A stretch of 64,000 nucleotides of DNA from Rhodospirillales bacterium (GTDB taxonomy: Bacteria; Pseudomonadota; Alphaproteobacteria; ATCC43930; CGMCC-115725). The stretch lies in the NCBI GenBank assembly GCA_028288725.1, contig JAQGIC010000120.1, positions 1 through 64,000 on the forward strand, in the 5' to 3' direction. Each line of letters opens with the position of its first letter. Within the stretch, counting starts at the first letter, position 1. Below the pieces are notes generated by a model. The model did no database searches. It was not told where the DNA came from and saw only the letters and a program-made list of their open reading frames with translations. Position numbers and translations under genes: made by a program. Shown here piece after piece: positions 33,194 to 41,968 of the stretch.

Positions 33194-33756
33194 GGCGGTG
33201 TTTGGCCGGCCGTGCGGTGATTTGAGCGTGATACGGTCTGATGTTTCTCGCCGGACTGACCGTCGCTGCGGTAGGCCTGATCCTGTCGCTGCCGCCCTTG
33301 CCCGAGGCGGGCCCCTCCGAATAGTCCGCGGCCAACAAAGCTGGTCGTGGTTGGCGAGGAGCCGCAGACCGCGGATTCGAACGCCTACCCTGCTGAGTTG
33401 AATAGGAATTTCTAGAGTATCTGCAGTTTTCGCTCGTCTGCAGGCGTGCTCTCAACGTCTTCGGCCGCGTCCAAAAGCCGATCTTGACCCATCGTGCCGC
33501 CCCAACGGTGAGGCGGGGAAGGGCTTCGCCGTGGTCGCCTGTGGCGGATTTCGAAATCTGCCGTACATGTGCCTCAATTTCCAACGCATCAGGCTGCGCG
33601 CCCGTTTTGACTCCCGGAGTCCGCGCCCCGATGCGCCTGTTGCGCCTATCGACATCGAGAAATCCGGGCTAGGCTCAACCGATGTTGGGGGCGTCGGTCG
33701 CCTGGACCGGGCATGCCGCCCTCATGGTGCTGCGTGTGTCTCCTAAGGACGACCCC
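33171..33756. other. Gene-poor region with remnants
   Basis: Nearly 590 nt without an intact gene. It contains the upstream part of the minus-strand promoter, a 27-codon ATG frame with a hydrophobic product (33241-33324) but no clear ribosome site, a degraded chemoreceptor fragment (listed separately), and a perfect repeat GACTCC-C-GGAGTC at 33609-33621 shortly before the next gene. The mixture suggests an old deletion or insertion scar. Confidence 0.5.
33490..33569 (+). pseudogene. Fragment of a chemoreceptor signalling domain
   Basis: In one frame, 33507-33539 reads [11 protein letters not shown], which is the strongly conserved chemoreceptor tip sequence, and shortly after comes FRNLP, resembling the EVRNLA that follows it in such proteins. 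Upstream, ATCGTGCCGCCC at 33491-33502 still resembles the coding sequence for IEAAR after a 1-nt loss. No start, no transmembrane region and no further signalling domain remain. I read it as the relic of a deleted chemoreceptor gene. Confidence 0.5.
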
Positions 33757-35280
33757 ATGAAATTTACGATGAGACGATCCGCGCGCATAGGTGGATTGGT
33801 GGTGCTGCTGGTCTTCGGGGCCCAGCTCGCGGCGGCGGCAACCTTGCGCGTCGGGATGTCGGATGATCCCGATACCCTTGATCCCGCGGCGAGCGGCAGC
33901 TTCATCTCGCTGCAGATTACCAGTGCGATGTGCGACAAGCTGATCGATATCGGCCCTCAGTTGGACCCTGTTCCGGGATTGGCCACCGAGTGGCACTGGT
34001 CGGCGGACAACCGGGCGCTCACGATAAACCTCCGCGAGGACGCGGTTTTTCAGGACGGGGAGCCGTTCGACGCAGAGGCCGTCAAGTGGAACATCGACCG
34101 CTATCGGACATCGCCGATGTCGAAGCGGGTTTCGCAATTGAAGCCGATCAAGAGCGTGACGGTGGTCGATCACCATACTGTACGGTTCGACCTCTCCGAG
34201 CCATACGCGCCCCTTCTCATGATGCTCTCGGATCGCCCCGGCATGATGATGGCCCCCAAGGCGACGGAAGCGGCCGGCGATAGCGTCGGGGCGCACCCGG
34301 TCTGTCTCGGCCCCTACGAATTCGTCCGGCGCGTCGTGCAGGAACGTGTCGTCCTCCGGCGCTCGGCGCATTACCGCGACCCGTCGAAGGCCCCCTTTGA
34401 CGAGTTGCAGTTCGTCGACATCCCGGACGCCTCGTTGCGCCTCGCCAATCTGCAGTCCGGCCAGCTCGATCTGATCGAGCGGGTCGCGCCGACCGACCTC
34501 GACACGCTGCGCGGCGATCCGCGCCTGAAGCTGGCGTCGAGCCCGGCGCTCGGCTACCAGCTGATAATCTTCAACCTTGCGCGGGGTCCCATGTCGGACA
34601 GCCCGATCGGCCGGGACCCGCGCGTGCGCGAGGCCTTCGAGGCATCGATCGACCGGGAGACGATCAACCAGGTCGTCTTCGCCGGCCAGTACATCCCCGA
34701 CAATCAGCCGGAACCGGTCGGCGGCACCTATTTCGACCCGGATCGTCCCATCCCGCACCGTGACCTGGCTCGCGCGAAGGCCCTGCTCAAAGAGGCCGGG
34801 CAGACTCGGGTCGCCTTCACGCTGCTCGTCGGGAACGATCCGGTGAGCGCACAGGTGGCGCAGGTCATGCAGTCGATGGCGGCGGAGGCGGGATTCGACA
34901 TCAAGCTGCAGTTGATGGAGGCGGTGTCGATGGTCCAGGCGGCCGATCGCGGCGAGTTCCAGGCGACAATAAACATGTGGAGCGGACGGACGGACCCGGA
35001 CCAGAACATTTCGATCTGGGTAGCCTGCGATGGGTTCCTCAACCGGGGACGCTACTGCAGCCCACCGCTCGACAAGCTCCTCAGCGACGCCACCAGGACC
35101 ACGGACACGGTCGAGCGTGCTGATCTTTACCGGCAGGCGGCGGCGATCTATCTCAAGGACCGGCCCGTCCTGTTTCTGGATCACTATGCTTGGCTGTGGG
35201 GGGCCAGCGCCAGGCTGCAGGGTTTCACGCCATACCCGGACGGTTTGATCCGGGTGAAGGGGATGACCTTGGCGCCCTGA
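33757..35280 (+). CDS. Family 5 periplasmic binding protein (DppA/OppA type)
   Basis: This 507-aa protein starts at ATG 33757 with AAGGA 7 nt upstream. A signal peptide (MKFTMRRSARIGGLVVLLVF, cleavage near AQLAAAA) is followed by the family 5 pattern: LRVGMSDDPDTLDPAASGS, LATEWHWSADNRALTINLRE and VFQDGEPFDAEAVKWNIDRY. Such proteins bind peptides, nickel, glutathione or plant-derived amides. No permease or ATPase of the matching family is adjacent, so it is an orphan that must use a transporter encoded elsewhere, or serve chemotaxis. Confidence 0.9.
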   Translation: MKFTMRRSARIGGLVVLLVFGAQLAAAATLRVGMSDDPDTLDPAASGSFISLQITSAMCDKLIDIGPQLDPVPGLATEWHWSADNRALTINLREDAVFQDGEPFDAEAVKWNIDRYRTSPMSKRVSQLKPIKSVTVVDHHTVRFDLSEPYAPLLMMLSDRPGMMMAPKATEAAGDSVGAHPVCLGPYEFVRRVVQERVVLRRSAHYRDPSKAPFDELQFVDIPDASLRLANLQSGQLDLIERVAPTDLDTLRGDPRLKLASSPALGYQLIIFNLARGPMSDSPIGRDPRVREAFEASIDRETINQVVFAGQYIPDNQPEPVGGTYFDPDRPIPHRDLARAKALLKEAGQTRVAFTLLVGNDPVSAQVAQVMQSMAAEAGFDIKLQLMEAVSMVQAADRGEFQATINMWSGRTDPDQNISIWVACDGFLNRGRYCSPPLDKLLSDATRTTDTVERADLYRQAAAIYLKDRPVLFLDHYAWLWGASARLQGFTPYPDGLIRVKGMTLAP

Positions 35281-35406
35281 CCCCCCGCCTGCTCGCCAAC
35301 GGCGAACCTGGTTCCCGCTAGCGATACCGATTTACGCCACGGCTTCGTGCGGTTCGACAGATGCTACAATGCGGGCATCCGTTATCACGGTTGGGGGAAG
35401 CCGAGA

Positions 35407-36834
35407 ATGGCGCAGATCGATCACGTCGTCGTGCTCATGCTCGAGAACCGGTCCTTCGATTCGATGCTCGGTCGGCTGAAGCCGGGCGATCCGAATTTCC
35501 GCGGACTGACCGGCAATGAGGCCAACCCCCAAGCGGGGCCGGGTCTGCCGCCGGTCGGCGTGTGGAACCAGCCGGGGACGGGTCCGGCAACAATGAGCAT
35601 TCCCAGTCCGGATCCCGGGGAATTATTCTCCCAGGACATGAACGCCCAGCTGTTCGGCGCGGGAAATCCGGCGGCAGGCACGCCGACGATGAACGGATTC
35701 GTCGTGAACTATATGGGCCAAGCGGGCGTCGCCGCGGCGGACGCGAATGCCGTCATGCACTATTTCACGCCGGACCAGGTCCCGGTGATCAGCCAGTTGG
35801 CGACGGCATTCGGTGTCTCGGACTGCTGGCATGCCTCGGCACCGTGCCAGACCTGGCCCAACCGCTTCTTTGTGCACACGGCCACCGCCGGCGGCTACGT
35901 CAATAACTCGCCCGTCCATTTTCCTTACAAGATGAAGTCGGTCTTCGAACTGCTGGACGACGCGAAGAAGGATTGGCGGATCTATTTCCACGACCTGCCC
36001 CAGTCGGCGACGCTCGCGAACATCTGGGAATCCGGACCGATGAATTTCCGACGATTCGAGGCGGATTTCGTCTCGGACGCGATGACCGGCAAGCTGCCGG
36101 CTTACAGCTTTATCGAGCCCAGATATTTTTCGAGCAACCTGCTCCAGCTCGTTCCGAACGACGAGCATCCGCCGCACAACGTGCATTATGGCGAGCAGTT
36201 GATCGCGACGGTCTACAACGCCGTCCGCAATGGGCCGAATTGGGCGCATACCCTGTTCGTCCTTATCTACGACGAGCATGGCGGCTGTTATGACCACGTC
36301 CCACCACCGCCAGCGGCGCCGCCGGGCGGCCCCACGCCGGACGGGTTTGCCTTCGACCGGTATGGCGTCCGGGTGCCGGCCGTCATCGTCTCTCCCTACA
36401 TTCCCGCCGGGACGATCGTCCGTCCGCCGGACGGCACCGGCTATCCCTTCGACCACACCTCGATCATCGCGACCCTGCGGGAGGTGTTCGAACTTGGCGG
36501 GCCATTGACCGGCCGTGACGCCGTTGCACCCAGCCTTCTGAGCGCGCTCAGTTTGGCCGCCCCGACCAATGATGGTCCCGATAAGATCGTGCCGCCGGGA
36601 TCCGCACCGTCGATCGCAGAGGTCGCCTCTGCCGTTCAGCTTCCGCCCAACGATCTTCAGGCCGGCCTGTGCGCGCTGGCCGCGCATCTGCCGCACGCGA
36701 CCACCGACGTCGATGGGCATGTCGCGGCATTGGAGCAAGGCATCATCGCACCGTTCGCACCGGTCTTTGAGGACGTGGGAGCGGCTGCGGCTTATGTCGA
36801 GGCGCGCATGAGATCGTTCATCGGACGGCTTTGA
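35407..36834 (+). CDS. Phosphoesterase family protein (phospholipase C / acid phosphatase type)
   Basis: This 475-aa protein belongs to the PF04185-type phosphoesterases. The N-terminus IDHVVVLMLENRSFDSMLG contains the metal-binding Glu-Asn and nucleophile region; FGVSDCWHASAPCQTWPNRF and LIYDEHGGCYDHVPPP supply further ligands. Relatives are phospholipase C and AcpA acid phosphatases. ATG at 35407 follows GGGGGAAG. There is no signal peptide or Tat motif at this start or in the upstream 20 codons, unlike many relatives, so it may stay in the cytoplasm or leave by another route. Confidence 0.88.
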   Translation: MAQIDHVVVLMLENRSFDSMLGRLKPGDPNFRGLTGNEANPQAGPGLPPVGVWNQPGTGPATMSIPSPDPGELFSQDMNAQLFGAGNPAAGTPTMNGFVVNYMGQAGVAAADANAVMHYFTPDQVPVISQLATAFGVSDCWHASAPCQTWPNRFFVHTATAGGYVNNSPVHFPYKMKSVFELLDDAKKDWRIYFHDLPQSATLANIWESGPMNFRRFEADFVSDAMTGKLPAYSFIEPRYFSSNLLQLVPNDEHPPHNVHYGEQLIATVYNAVRNGPNWAHTLFVLIYDEHGGCYDHVPPPPAAPPGGPTPDGFAFDRYGVRVPAVIVSPYIPAGTIVRPPDGTGYPFDHTSIIATLREVFELGGPLTGRDAVAPSLLSALSLAAPTNDGPDKIVPPGSAPSIAEVASAVQLPPNDLQAGLCALAAHLPHATTDVDGHVAALEQGIIAPFAPVFEDVGAAAAYVEARMRSFIGRL

Positions 36835-36836
36835 TC

Positions 36837-36871
36837 GGGGCTCCATCGGGCTCCTATTTCGAGCCAGCCCC
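36837..36871 (+). terminator. Possible hairpin terminator after the phosphoesterase gene
   Basis: GGGGCT (36837-36842) pairs with AGCCCC (36866-36871) and GGCTC (36849-36853) with GAGCC (36861-36865), leaving a 6-nt bulge on the left. It begins 2 nt after the stop codon. No T-run follows, so termination strength is doubtful. Confidence 0.35.
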
Positions 36872-37011
36872 CTCGCACACTCCTGTGTCCGCATGATGTC
36901 TGCCGCACTGCAAACACGGATAGCGCCCCCGCGCCCAAGCCGCCTAGCAGCGGCCGGCCGCCGCGGCTATCCTGCTCGGACCGCAGCAGCGACCGGGCCG
37001 GAACCGACACC

Positions 37012-37791
37012 ATGATTCTTGATACAGCGCTTTATCTCCTCGGTACCTGGGCCGTCGTCTATGCGCTTTTGATCGCGGTCTATTTCGTCACCGGCCGGCT
37101 GTTCTTCTCGAACGATCCCGCGCGTGCCGACAAGATCCAGCCGGGCCGGGCGCTGCCCGCGGAAAAAGTGCGGCGCGATATTCTGCAGAGCGTGCGGTCG
37201 CTGGCCAGCATCGCGCTGATGTTTTCCATCGGCCATACGCTCTACACCAAATTCCATGTGGGCTTCGCCGAATGGCCGCTGAGCGTCGGCTCGGTCGTGC
37301 TGTCGTTTCTGCTGTCGATGCTGGCCTATGACACCTGGTTCTACTGGATGCACCGGCTGCTTCATACCAAGCCGTTCTATCGCCGGATCCATCGCTGGCA
37401 TCATCTGAGCCTGCCGTCGGTCGCCTGGTCGAACAACAGCGATACGTTGGTCGACAATCTGTTCCTGCAATCCTATTGGCTGGCGGCCCATCTCATTTGC
37501 CCGATCGCGCCGGTCGTGCTGCTGGTCCACAAGCTCTACGACCATGTCAGCGGCATCATCGGCCATTCCGGGGTCGAGCATGGCGGCGGCATCACCTATC
37601 CGCCGTCGCCGTTCAACAGCGTCACCCACCACGACCAGCATCACCGCTTCTTCAATTACAATTATTCCCCGCACTTCACGCTGTGGGACCGGCTGATGGG
37701 CACGCTGCACCCGAGCCATGATGCGGAGGTGAAGGAAAATCTGCGCCGGCGGCGCGTCCCGGCGGTCCAGGAGAAGCCTTCCGACGCGTGA
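37012..37791 (+). CDS. Sterol desaturase / fatty acid hydroxylase family protein
   Basis: This 259-aa membrane protein has about four hydrophobic segments and the histidine clusters of the di-iron hydroxylases: HRLLH, HRWHH and HHDQHH, together with HSGVEHGG. Members insert hydroxyl groups or double bonds into sterols, fatty acids or carotenoids in the cytoplasmic membrane. The C-terminal 25 residues are charged and probably cytoplasmic. The gene has its own 177-nt upstream gap and appears to stand alone ahead of the amino acid transporter operon. Confidence 0.9.
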   Translation: MILDTALYLLGTWAVVYALLIAVYFVTGRLFFSNDPARADKIQPGRALPAEKVRRDILQSVRSLASIALMFSIGHTLYTKFHVGFAEWPLSVGSVVLSFLLSMLAYDTWFYWMHRLLHTKPFYRRIHRWHHLSLPSVAWSNNSDTLVDNLFLQSYWLAAHLICPIAPVVLLVHKLYDHVSGIIGHSGVEHGGGITYPPSPFNSVTHHDQHHRFFNYNYSPHFTLWDRLMGTLHPSHDAEVKENLRRRRVPAVQEKPSDA

Positions 37792-37889
37792 CGGGATCCG
37801 GTCGGAACGAAACTTTCAATCTCCCCAAGGCCGTGCCAGGATCCGGCCCGAAGTTTCCGTCCCGAACATTGCCGCAAAGGAGATCCCCG

Positions 37890-38624
37890 ATGATGCTCAC
37901 CCGCCGCAGCCTGCTCGGCCTCATTGCCGCCGGCATGACCCTGGGGTTGGGCGGCGTCGCCCATGCCGAGGAGGCGCTGCGCGTCGGCACCGACGCGACG
38001 TTTCCGCCGTTCGAATATACCGAGAGCGGCAAGCGCACGGGCTTCGATGTCGAGCTGATCGAGGCGATCGCCAAGGTCCTGAAGCGCCCGGTCGAATGGA
38101 CCGAGATCGATTTTAAGGGATTGGTGCCGGGCCTCATCGCCAATCGCTTCGACGTCGCGGCCTCGGCGATCTACATCACCGACGACCGGCGCAAGGTGGT
38201 CGATTTCACCGATTCCTATTATCCGGGCGGCCTGGTCATCATGACCAAGACCGGCAATGGCGCGATCAAGGGGCCGGACGATCTGGCGGGCAAGAAGGTC
38301 TCGGTCCAGGTCGGCACCAAGTCGGTCGCATTCCTGAAGGACAAGTACCCGAATATCGAGCGGGTCGAGGTCGAGAAGAACCAGGAAATGTTCGAACTGG
38401 TCGAATCCGGCCGGGCGGATGCCGCCATCACCGGCAAGCCGGCGGCCAAGGTCTATGCCAAGACCCGCGGCACGCTCCAGCTCGTCGAGCCGTCGCTGAC
38501 CGTCGAGGAATATGCCTTCGCGCTGCGCAAGGACGAGGGCGAGCTGATCAAGCAGTTCAACGCCGCGCTGAAGCAGCTCAAGGCCGACGGCACTTACGAC
38601 AAGCTGGTCGCCAAGTACCTGTAG
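37890..38624 (+). CDS. Polar amino acid ABC transporter binding protein
   Basis: This 244-aa protein starts at ATG 37890 with a strong AAAGGAG. The leader MMLTRRSLLGLIAAGMTLGL, with a twin Arg, ends near AHAEE. The mature protein follows the HisJ/GlnH family: LRVGTDATFPPFEYTESGKR, GFDVELIEAIAKVLKR, FDVAASAIYITDDRRKVVDF and LAGKKVSVQVGTKSVAFL. The specificity residues alone do not allow a choice between glutamine, histidine/arginine or other polar amino acids. Permease and ATPase genes follow in the same operon. Confidence 0.92.
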   Translation: MMLTRRSLLGLIAAGMTLGLGGVAHAEEALRVGTDATFPPFEYTESGKRTGFDVELIEAIAKVLKRPVEWTEIDFKGLVPGLIANRFDVAASAIYITDDRRKVVDFTDSYYPGGLVIMTKTGNGAIKGPDDLAGKKVSVQVGTKSVAFLKDKYPNIERVEVEKNQEMFELVESGRADAAITGKPAAKVYAKTRGTLQLVEPSLTVEEYAFALRKDEGELIKQFNAALKQLKADGTYDKLVAKYL

Positions 38625-38636
38625 GTCGGCCGGGCG

Positions 38637-39302
38637 ATGGATCTCGACTTCTCACCGGTGTGGGACGGCTGGCGGGATCTGGTCCACGGCGCACTGATCA
38701 CGATCGAGGTGACCGCGGGGGCAATCGTCCTCGGCTGCCTGATCGGGCTCGTGATCGGGTTGGGTCGGCTCGACCCGCGGCGGCGCGTCGTTTACGGCCT
38801 CACGACCGCTTATGTCAGCTTCATCCGCGGCACGCCGCTCCTGGTGCAGCTGTTCATCTGGTTTTTCGGCCTGCCGCATTTCGGCATCAACTTTCCGGCC
38901 TTCTTCTGCGGCATCGTCGGCATGGGCATCTATAGCGGCGCCTATGTCTCGGAAATCGTGCGCGGCGCCATCCAGTCGGTCGACCGCGGCCAGATGGAGG
39001 CCGCTCGCTCGCTGGGCATGCCCTATCGCACGGCGATGCGTGAGATCGTCGTGCCGCAGGCGTTGGTCCGCATGATCCCGCCGCTCGGCAATGAATTCAT
39101 CGCGCTGATCAAGAATTCCTCGCTGGTATCGCTGCTGACCATCGCCGACCTGATGCATGAGGGCCAAAAGATCATCAGCACCTCCTATCGCTCGCTCGAA
39201 GTCTATCTGGCGATCGCGCTGGTCTATTTCGTGCTGACCAACCTCACGGGCCTGGCGCTGCGCACGGTCGAACGCCGGCTCGGCGCCGGCGGGCTGGTCT
39301 GA
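38637..39302 (+). CDS. Polar amino acid ABC transporter permease (HisM type)
   Basis: This 221-aa membrane protein has about five helices and the family loop [21 protein letters not shown] near residue 120, which contacts the ATPase. [15 protein letters not shown] and [16 protein letters not shown] are typical of the HisM/GlnP group. Only one permease gene is present, so the transporter probably works as a homodimer. It starts 12 nt after the binding protein stop and its stop overlaps the start of the ATPase gene (TGATG). Confidence 0.92.
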   Translation: MDLDFSPVWDGWRDLVHGALITIEVTAGAIVLGCLIGLVIGLGRLDPRRRVVYGLTTAYVSFIRGTPLLVQLFIWFFGLPHFGINFPAFFCGIVGMGIYSGAYVSEIVRGAIQSVDRGQMEAARSLGMPYRTAMREIVVPQALVRMIPPLGNEFIALIKNSSLVSLLTIADLMHEGQKIISTSYRSLEVYLAIALVYFVLTNLTGLALRTVERRLGAGGLV

Positions 39303-40132
39303 TGATGGTCGCCCCGGACGAACCCATCGTCAGCGTGCGCGGGCTGACCAAGAGTTTCGGGCCGGTCGCCGTCTTGAAGGGTGTCGATTTCGATGTGATG
39401 CCGTCGAAGGTCAGCGTGGTGATCGGTCCCAGCGGGTCCGGCAAGAGCACGCTGCTGCGCTGCTGCAACGGGCTTGAGCTGGCCGACGGCGGCACGATCC
39501 GGATCTGCGGCCAGACGCTGGCCCAAGGCGGGCGGATGCTGCCGGATGCTGCGCTGAACGCGTTGCGCCGGCAGGTCGGCATGGTGTTCCAGGCATTCAA
39601 CCTGTTCCCGCACCTGTCCGTGCTGGGCAATGTCACGATCGCGCCGCGCAAGCTGCTGGGTCTGTCCGTCGCCGAGGCGGAAGCCGCCGGGCGCACGCTG
39701 CTGGGCAAGGTCGGGCTCGCCCACAAGGCCGATGCCTATCCGGCCACGCTGTCGGGCGGGCAGAAGCAGCGGGTGGCGATCGCCCGGGCGCTCGCCATGC
39801 AGCCGCAGGTGATGCTGTTCGACGAACCGACCTCGGCGCTCGATCCCGAACTGGTCGGGGAGGTGCTGCAGGTGATGCGGGAGCTGGCCGCCGAGGGCAT
39901 GAGCATGATGGTCGTGACCCATGAGATGAGCTTCGCCCGCGAGGTCGCCGATAGCGTCTCGGTGATGGATCACGGCGTGGTGCTGGAGCAGGGGCCGCCG
40001 GCGCAAATCTTCGACGCGCCGCGGCATCCGCGCACGCGCGAATTCCTGCAGGCCGTGACGACGCGCGGCGGGCCGCGTCAGCTGCAAGGGCCGACGGGAT
40101 CCGGCACGCCGCTCCTCTCCGGCGACCATTGA
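39302..40132 (+). CDS. Polar amino acid ABC transporter ATPase (GlnQ/HisP type)
   Basis: This 276-aa ATPase has Walker [20 protein letters not shown]-loop [16 protein letters not shown], signature [16 protein letters not shown], Walker [17 protein letters not shown] and switch His in [32 protein letters not shown] is the classical sequence of the polar amino acid group. The C-terminal 25 residues extend beyond the usual end of the family. Two adjacent ATG codons (39302 and 39305) are possible starts. Confidence 0.93.
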   Translation: MMVAPDEPIVSVRGLTKSFGPVAVLKGVDFDVMPSKVSVVIGPSGSGKSTLLRCCNGLELADGGTIRICGQTLAQGGRMLPDAALNALRRQVGMVFQAFNLFPHLSVLGNVTIAPRKLLGLSVAEAEAAGRTLLGKVGLAHKADAYPATLSGGQKQRVAIARALAMQPQVMLFDEPTSALDPELVGEVLQVMRELAAEGMSMMVVTHEMSFAREVADSVSVMDHGVVLEQGPPAQIFDAPRHPRTREFLQAVTTRGGPRQLQGPTGSGTPLLSGDH

Positions 40133-40195
40133 TGAGCGCATCTCGCCTCGCCGGGCAATTTGCGAGGTGTTGTGCCTAGGGCGCGATGATATGAG

Positions 40196-40221
40196 GCCTG
40201 CTCGGCTTGATCGGATCAGGC
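40196..40221. repeat. Degenerate hairpin repeat after ABC operon
   Basis: GCCTGCTC (40196-40203) and GATCAGGC (40214-40221) pair at 7 of 8 positions around a 10-nt loop, followed by TCTAG. The layout resembles the GAGC(A/C)TGGTTCGA hairpins at 45469 and 58912 but the arms differ, so it may be a distant variant or an independent weak terminator for the amino acid transporter operon. Confidence 0.35.
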
Positions 40222-40233
40222 TCTAGTAAAGGA

Positions 40234-40476
40234 TCAGGCGGATGCCTCATCCGCGCATCGGGTGCCGGTCAGCGCGGCGAACTCGTCGCTCGTGGCACAG
40301 ACGATCGGCGCCGCCCGGCTGTCCGATGCCGCCGTGGCGATCGTCCATTTCAGCGCGTGATAGGCATCTTCGATACGGGCGTAGGCATAGCTGCGCCGCT
40401 GCCCCTCGTCGGGCCGCCAGCTATCGAAGGCGTATCCGTTGCCCTGTCTCAGAATCGGGCCGATCACAAGACGCAT
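40234..40476 (-). CDS. Hypothetical protein, 80 aa
   Basis: I do not recognise a family. ATG at 40476 has GGGAG 8 nt upstream. The product, beginning MRLVIGPILRQGNGYAFDSW, is soluble with one Trp- and Arg-rich stretch (DSWRPDEGQRRSYAYARI) and a helical Ala-rich second half. It lies 21 nt after the stop of another small gene on the same strand, so the two may be expressed together. Confidence 0.55.
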   Translation of the reverse strand: MRLVIGPILRQGNGYAFDSWRPDEGQRRSYAYARIEDAYHALKWTIATAASDSRAAPIVCATSDEFAALTGTRCADEASA

Positions 40477-40497
40477 TGCAAAATCTCCCACCGGCGG

Positions 40498-40671
40498 TCA
40501 GCCCAGGCCCAACGCGATCAGCAGGGGCATCGCGGCCGCCATGCCGCAGCCGAACAGCCCGGCCAGGATTCGCTCGGCCCGCGTCCAGCGCCTCAGATCC
40601 GCCTTCAGATCGGACCAGTCCTGTCGAAGAAGCGCCGAACCCGTGGGCGTAGCGGAGTCATTGGTGAACAT
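40498..40671 (-). CDS. Hypothetical small membrane protein, 57 aa
   Basis: The frame reads MFTNDSATPTGSALLRQDWS at its start, continues with a charged amphipathic stretch (DLKADLRRWTRAER) and ends in one hydrophobic segment of about 22 residues (ILAGLFGCGMAAAMPLLIAL) close to the C-terminus. This is the layout of a small tail-anchored membrane protein. The ribosome site is weak (GGACA). Codon use is GC-rich like its neighbours. The 80-aa gene follows on the same strand. Confidence 0.5.
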   Translation of the reverse strand: MFTNDSATPTGSALLRQDWSDLKADLRRWTRAERILAGLFGCGMAAAMPLLIALGLG

Positions 40672-40996
40672 CGCCTGTGTCCTGTCCCTGAAACGACGGT
40701 TGGAACCTTGACGTCTGTTCTGGCTTCCGCAATCTGCGTGCCATCGGCACGGGTTGCCGGCAAATAAAAGCCCGCTGAAGACTCGGATATTAAAGGCTTC
40801 CTACACCTTTCGTTCGTTCGGACGGCCGCCGGTCGTGGGACTTCCGCCGACGGACAGTCGTTCGTCGTTTCAAGGCCGCAGGTTCGCCGCGGGTTCCCGC
40901 GACGCTGAAATATCGATGTTTCCATTGGGAAGGGCGCCCGTCCCAAGCGGGGCCCGCGCTTGCGCCGCCGCTGATCGATTCGGCGGCAGCGGGGAT
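40672..40996. other. Intergenic region without gene
   Basis: I see no gene in these 325 nt. Near the right end, GCCGCCG (40964-40970) and CGGCGGC (40981-40987) form a hairpin just beyond the stop of the leftward DUF2188-like gene and may end its transcript, though no T-run follows. A small repeat, GTGCC-ATC-GGCAC, lies near 40739-40751, in the likely promoter area of the leftward small-gene pair. Confidence 0.4.
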
Positions 40997-41236
40997 CTAG
41001 CCTTGCACGCTGGTGTCGGGTCGATCGGCGCCCTGGATCAATTCCTCATGCCAGTCGCCGTTGGCGTCCTGGAACGAGACGGCCGCCTCTTCGCCGGACA
41101 GGCGCTGCTCGCCGGCGGCGCGCTCGGCCGCCTGACGCGCGCGATCGTGGGAGCGAAAGGTCTCGGAATAGGCGCCGTCGACCTGATAGGCCCAGCCTCC
41201 GTCATGTTCGACGACCTTATAGACGACCCTGGCCAT
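40997..41236 (-). CDS. DUF2188-like small protein
   Basis: This 79-aa protein begins MARVVYKVVEHDGGWAYQVD and continues YSETFRSHDRARQAAERAAG, which fits the DUF2188 pattern (a short beta hairpin with GGWAY, then F-S-H-D and an Ala-rich helix). The C-terminal part (VSFQDANGDWHEELIQG) repeats a similar strand with a Trp. AAGGA lies before the ATG. Function is unknown. It follows msrA by 80 nt on the same strand and may be cotranscribed with it in a stress response. Confidence 0.72.
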   Translation of the reverse strand: MARVVYKVVEHDGGWAYQVDGAYSETFRSHDRARQAAERAAGEQRLSGEEAAVSFQDANGDWHEELIQGADRPDTSVQG

Positions 41237-41316
41237 TTCGCTTTCCTTCCACTGCTCTGTCCCGTCAACGATGCGCCGGGCGAGGGGTTGCGTGGCCATG
41301 GTGCCGAAGGCCGGTT

Positions 41317-41826
41317 CTACGCCACATCCGCCCGGCGCGGCAATTTCCAGTTGGTCCGCACGAAGTGGCAGGTATAGCCGTTGGGGATCCGCTCCAGATA
41401 ATCCTGGTGCTCGGGTTCGGCTTCCCAGAAGTCGCCGGCGGGCACGACTTCGGTCACAACCTTGCCGGGCCACAGACGGGAGGCATCGACATCGGCGATC
41501 GTGTCGATGGCCACCTTTCTCTGCTCGTCGTTGGTATAGAAGATCGCCGAACGATAGCTGGCGCCCCGGTCGTTGCCCTGGCGGTTGAGCGTGGACGGGT
41601 CGTGAATCTGGAAGAAAAACTCCAGCAGCGTCCGGTAGCTGGTCCGGGCGGGATCGAACACGATTTCGATCGCCTCCGCATGATTGCCATGGTTGCGGTA
41701 TGTCGCGTGCGGGACCTCGCCGCCGGTATAGCCGACGCGGGTGGAAATCACGCCGGGATAGCGGCGCAGCAGATCCTGCATGCCCCAGAAGCAGCCACCG
41801 GCAAGAACGGCACGTTCCTCGGTCAT
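41317..41826 (-). CDS. msrA: Peptide-methionine (S)-S-oxide reductase
   Basis: This 169-aa protein has the catalytic motif GGCFWG with Cys12, and [20 protein letters not shown] with EAIEIVFDP, all diagnostic of MsrA. The enzyme reduces methionine-S-sulfoxide in proteins and free methionine. GGAGG lies 7 nt before the [15 protein letters not shown] near the end holds another Cys that could act in resolving, although many homologues have CxxC-like C-termini that are not seen here. Cytoplasmic; no leader. Confidence 0.95.
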   Translation of the reverse strand: MTEERAVLAGGCFWGMQDLLRRYPGVISTRVGYTGGEVPHATYRNHGNHAEAIEIVFDPARTSYRTLLEFFFQIHDPSTLNRQGNDRGASYRSAIFYTNDEQRKVAIDTIADVDASRLWPGKVVTEVVPAGDFWEAEPEHQDYLERIPNGYTCHFVRTNWKLPRRADVA

Positions 41827-41968
41827 CAGATATCCTCCTCTTCCTCAAGGTAAGCCCCATAGCCCGCGGGCTCACCGATTCGCTGACATAAAGGTGGTGA
41901 TTTCCGGCCGGTTTGTCCAATCACAGCGCGGGGAGATTCGGGCTGCGCCCGTCGAGATCGGCCGCTTG

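Noticed and set aside
33241-33324. 27-codon hydrophobic frame
   Set aside because: No clear ribosome site, no homology I can recognise, and located in a gene-poor remnant region.
33340-33420. tRNA-like sequence (GGATTCGAAC on plus, TTCGAATCC on minus)
   Set aside because: The T-loop-like match has no pairing stem and no acceptor or anticodon arms at the right distance; at most a chance match or very decayed relic.
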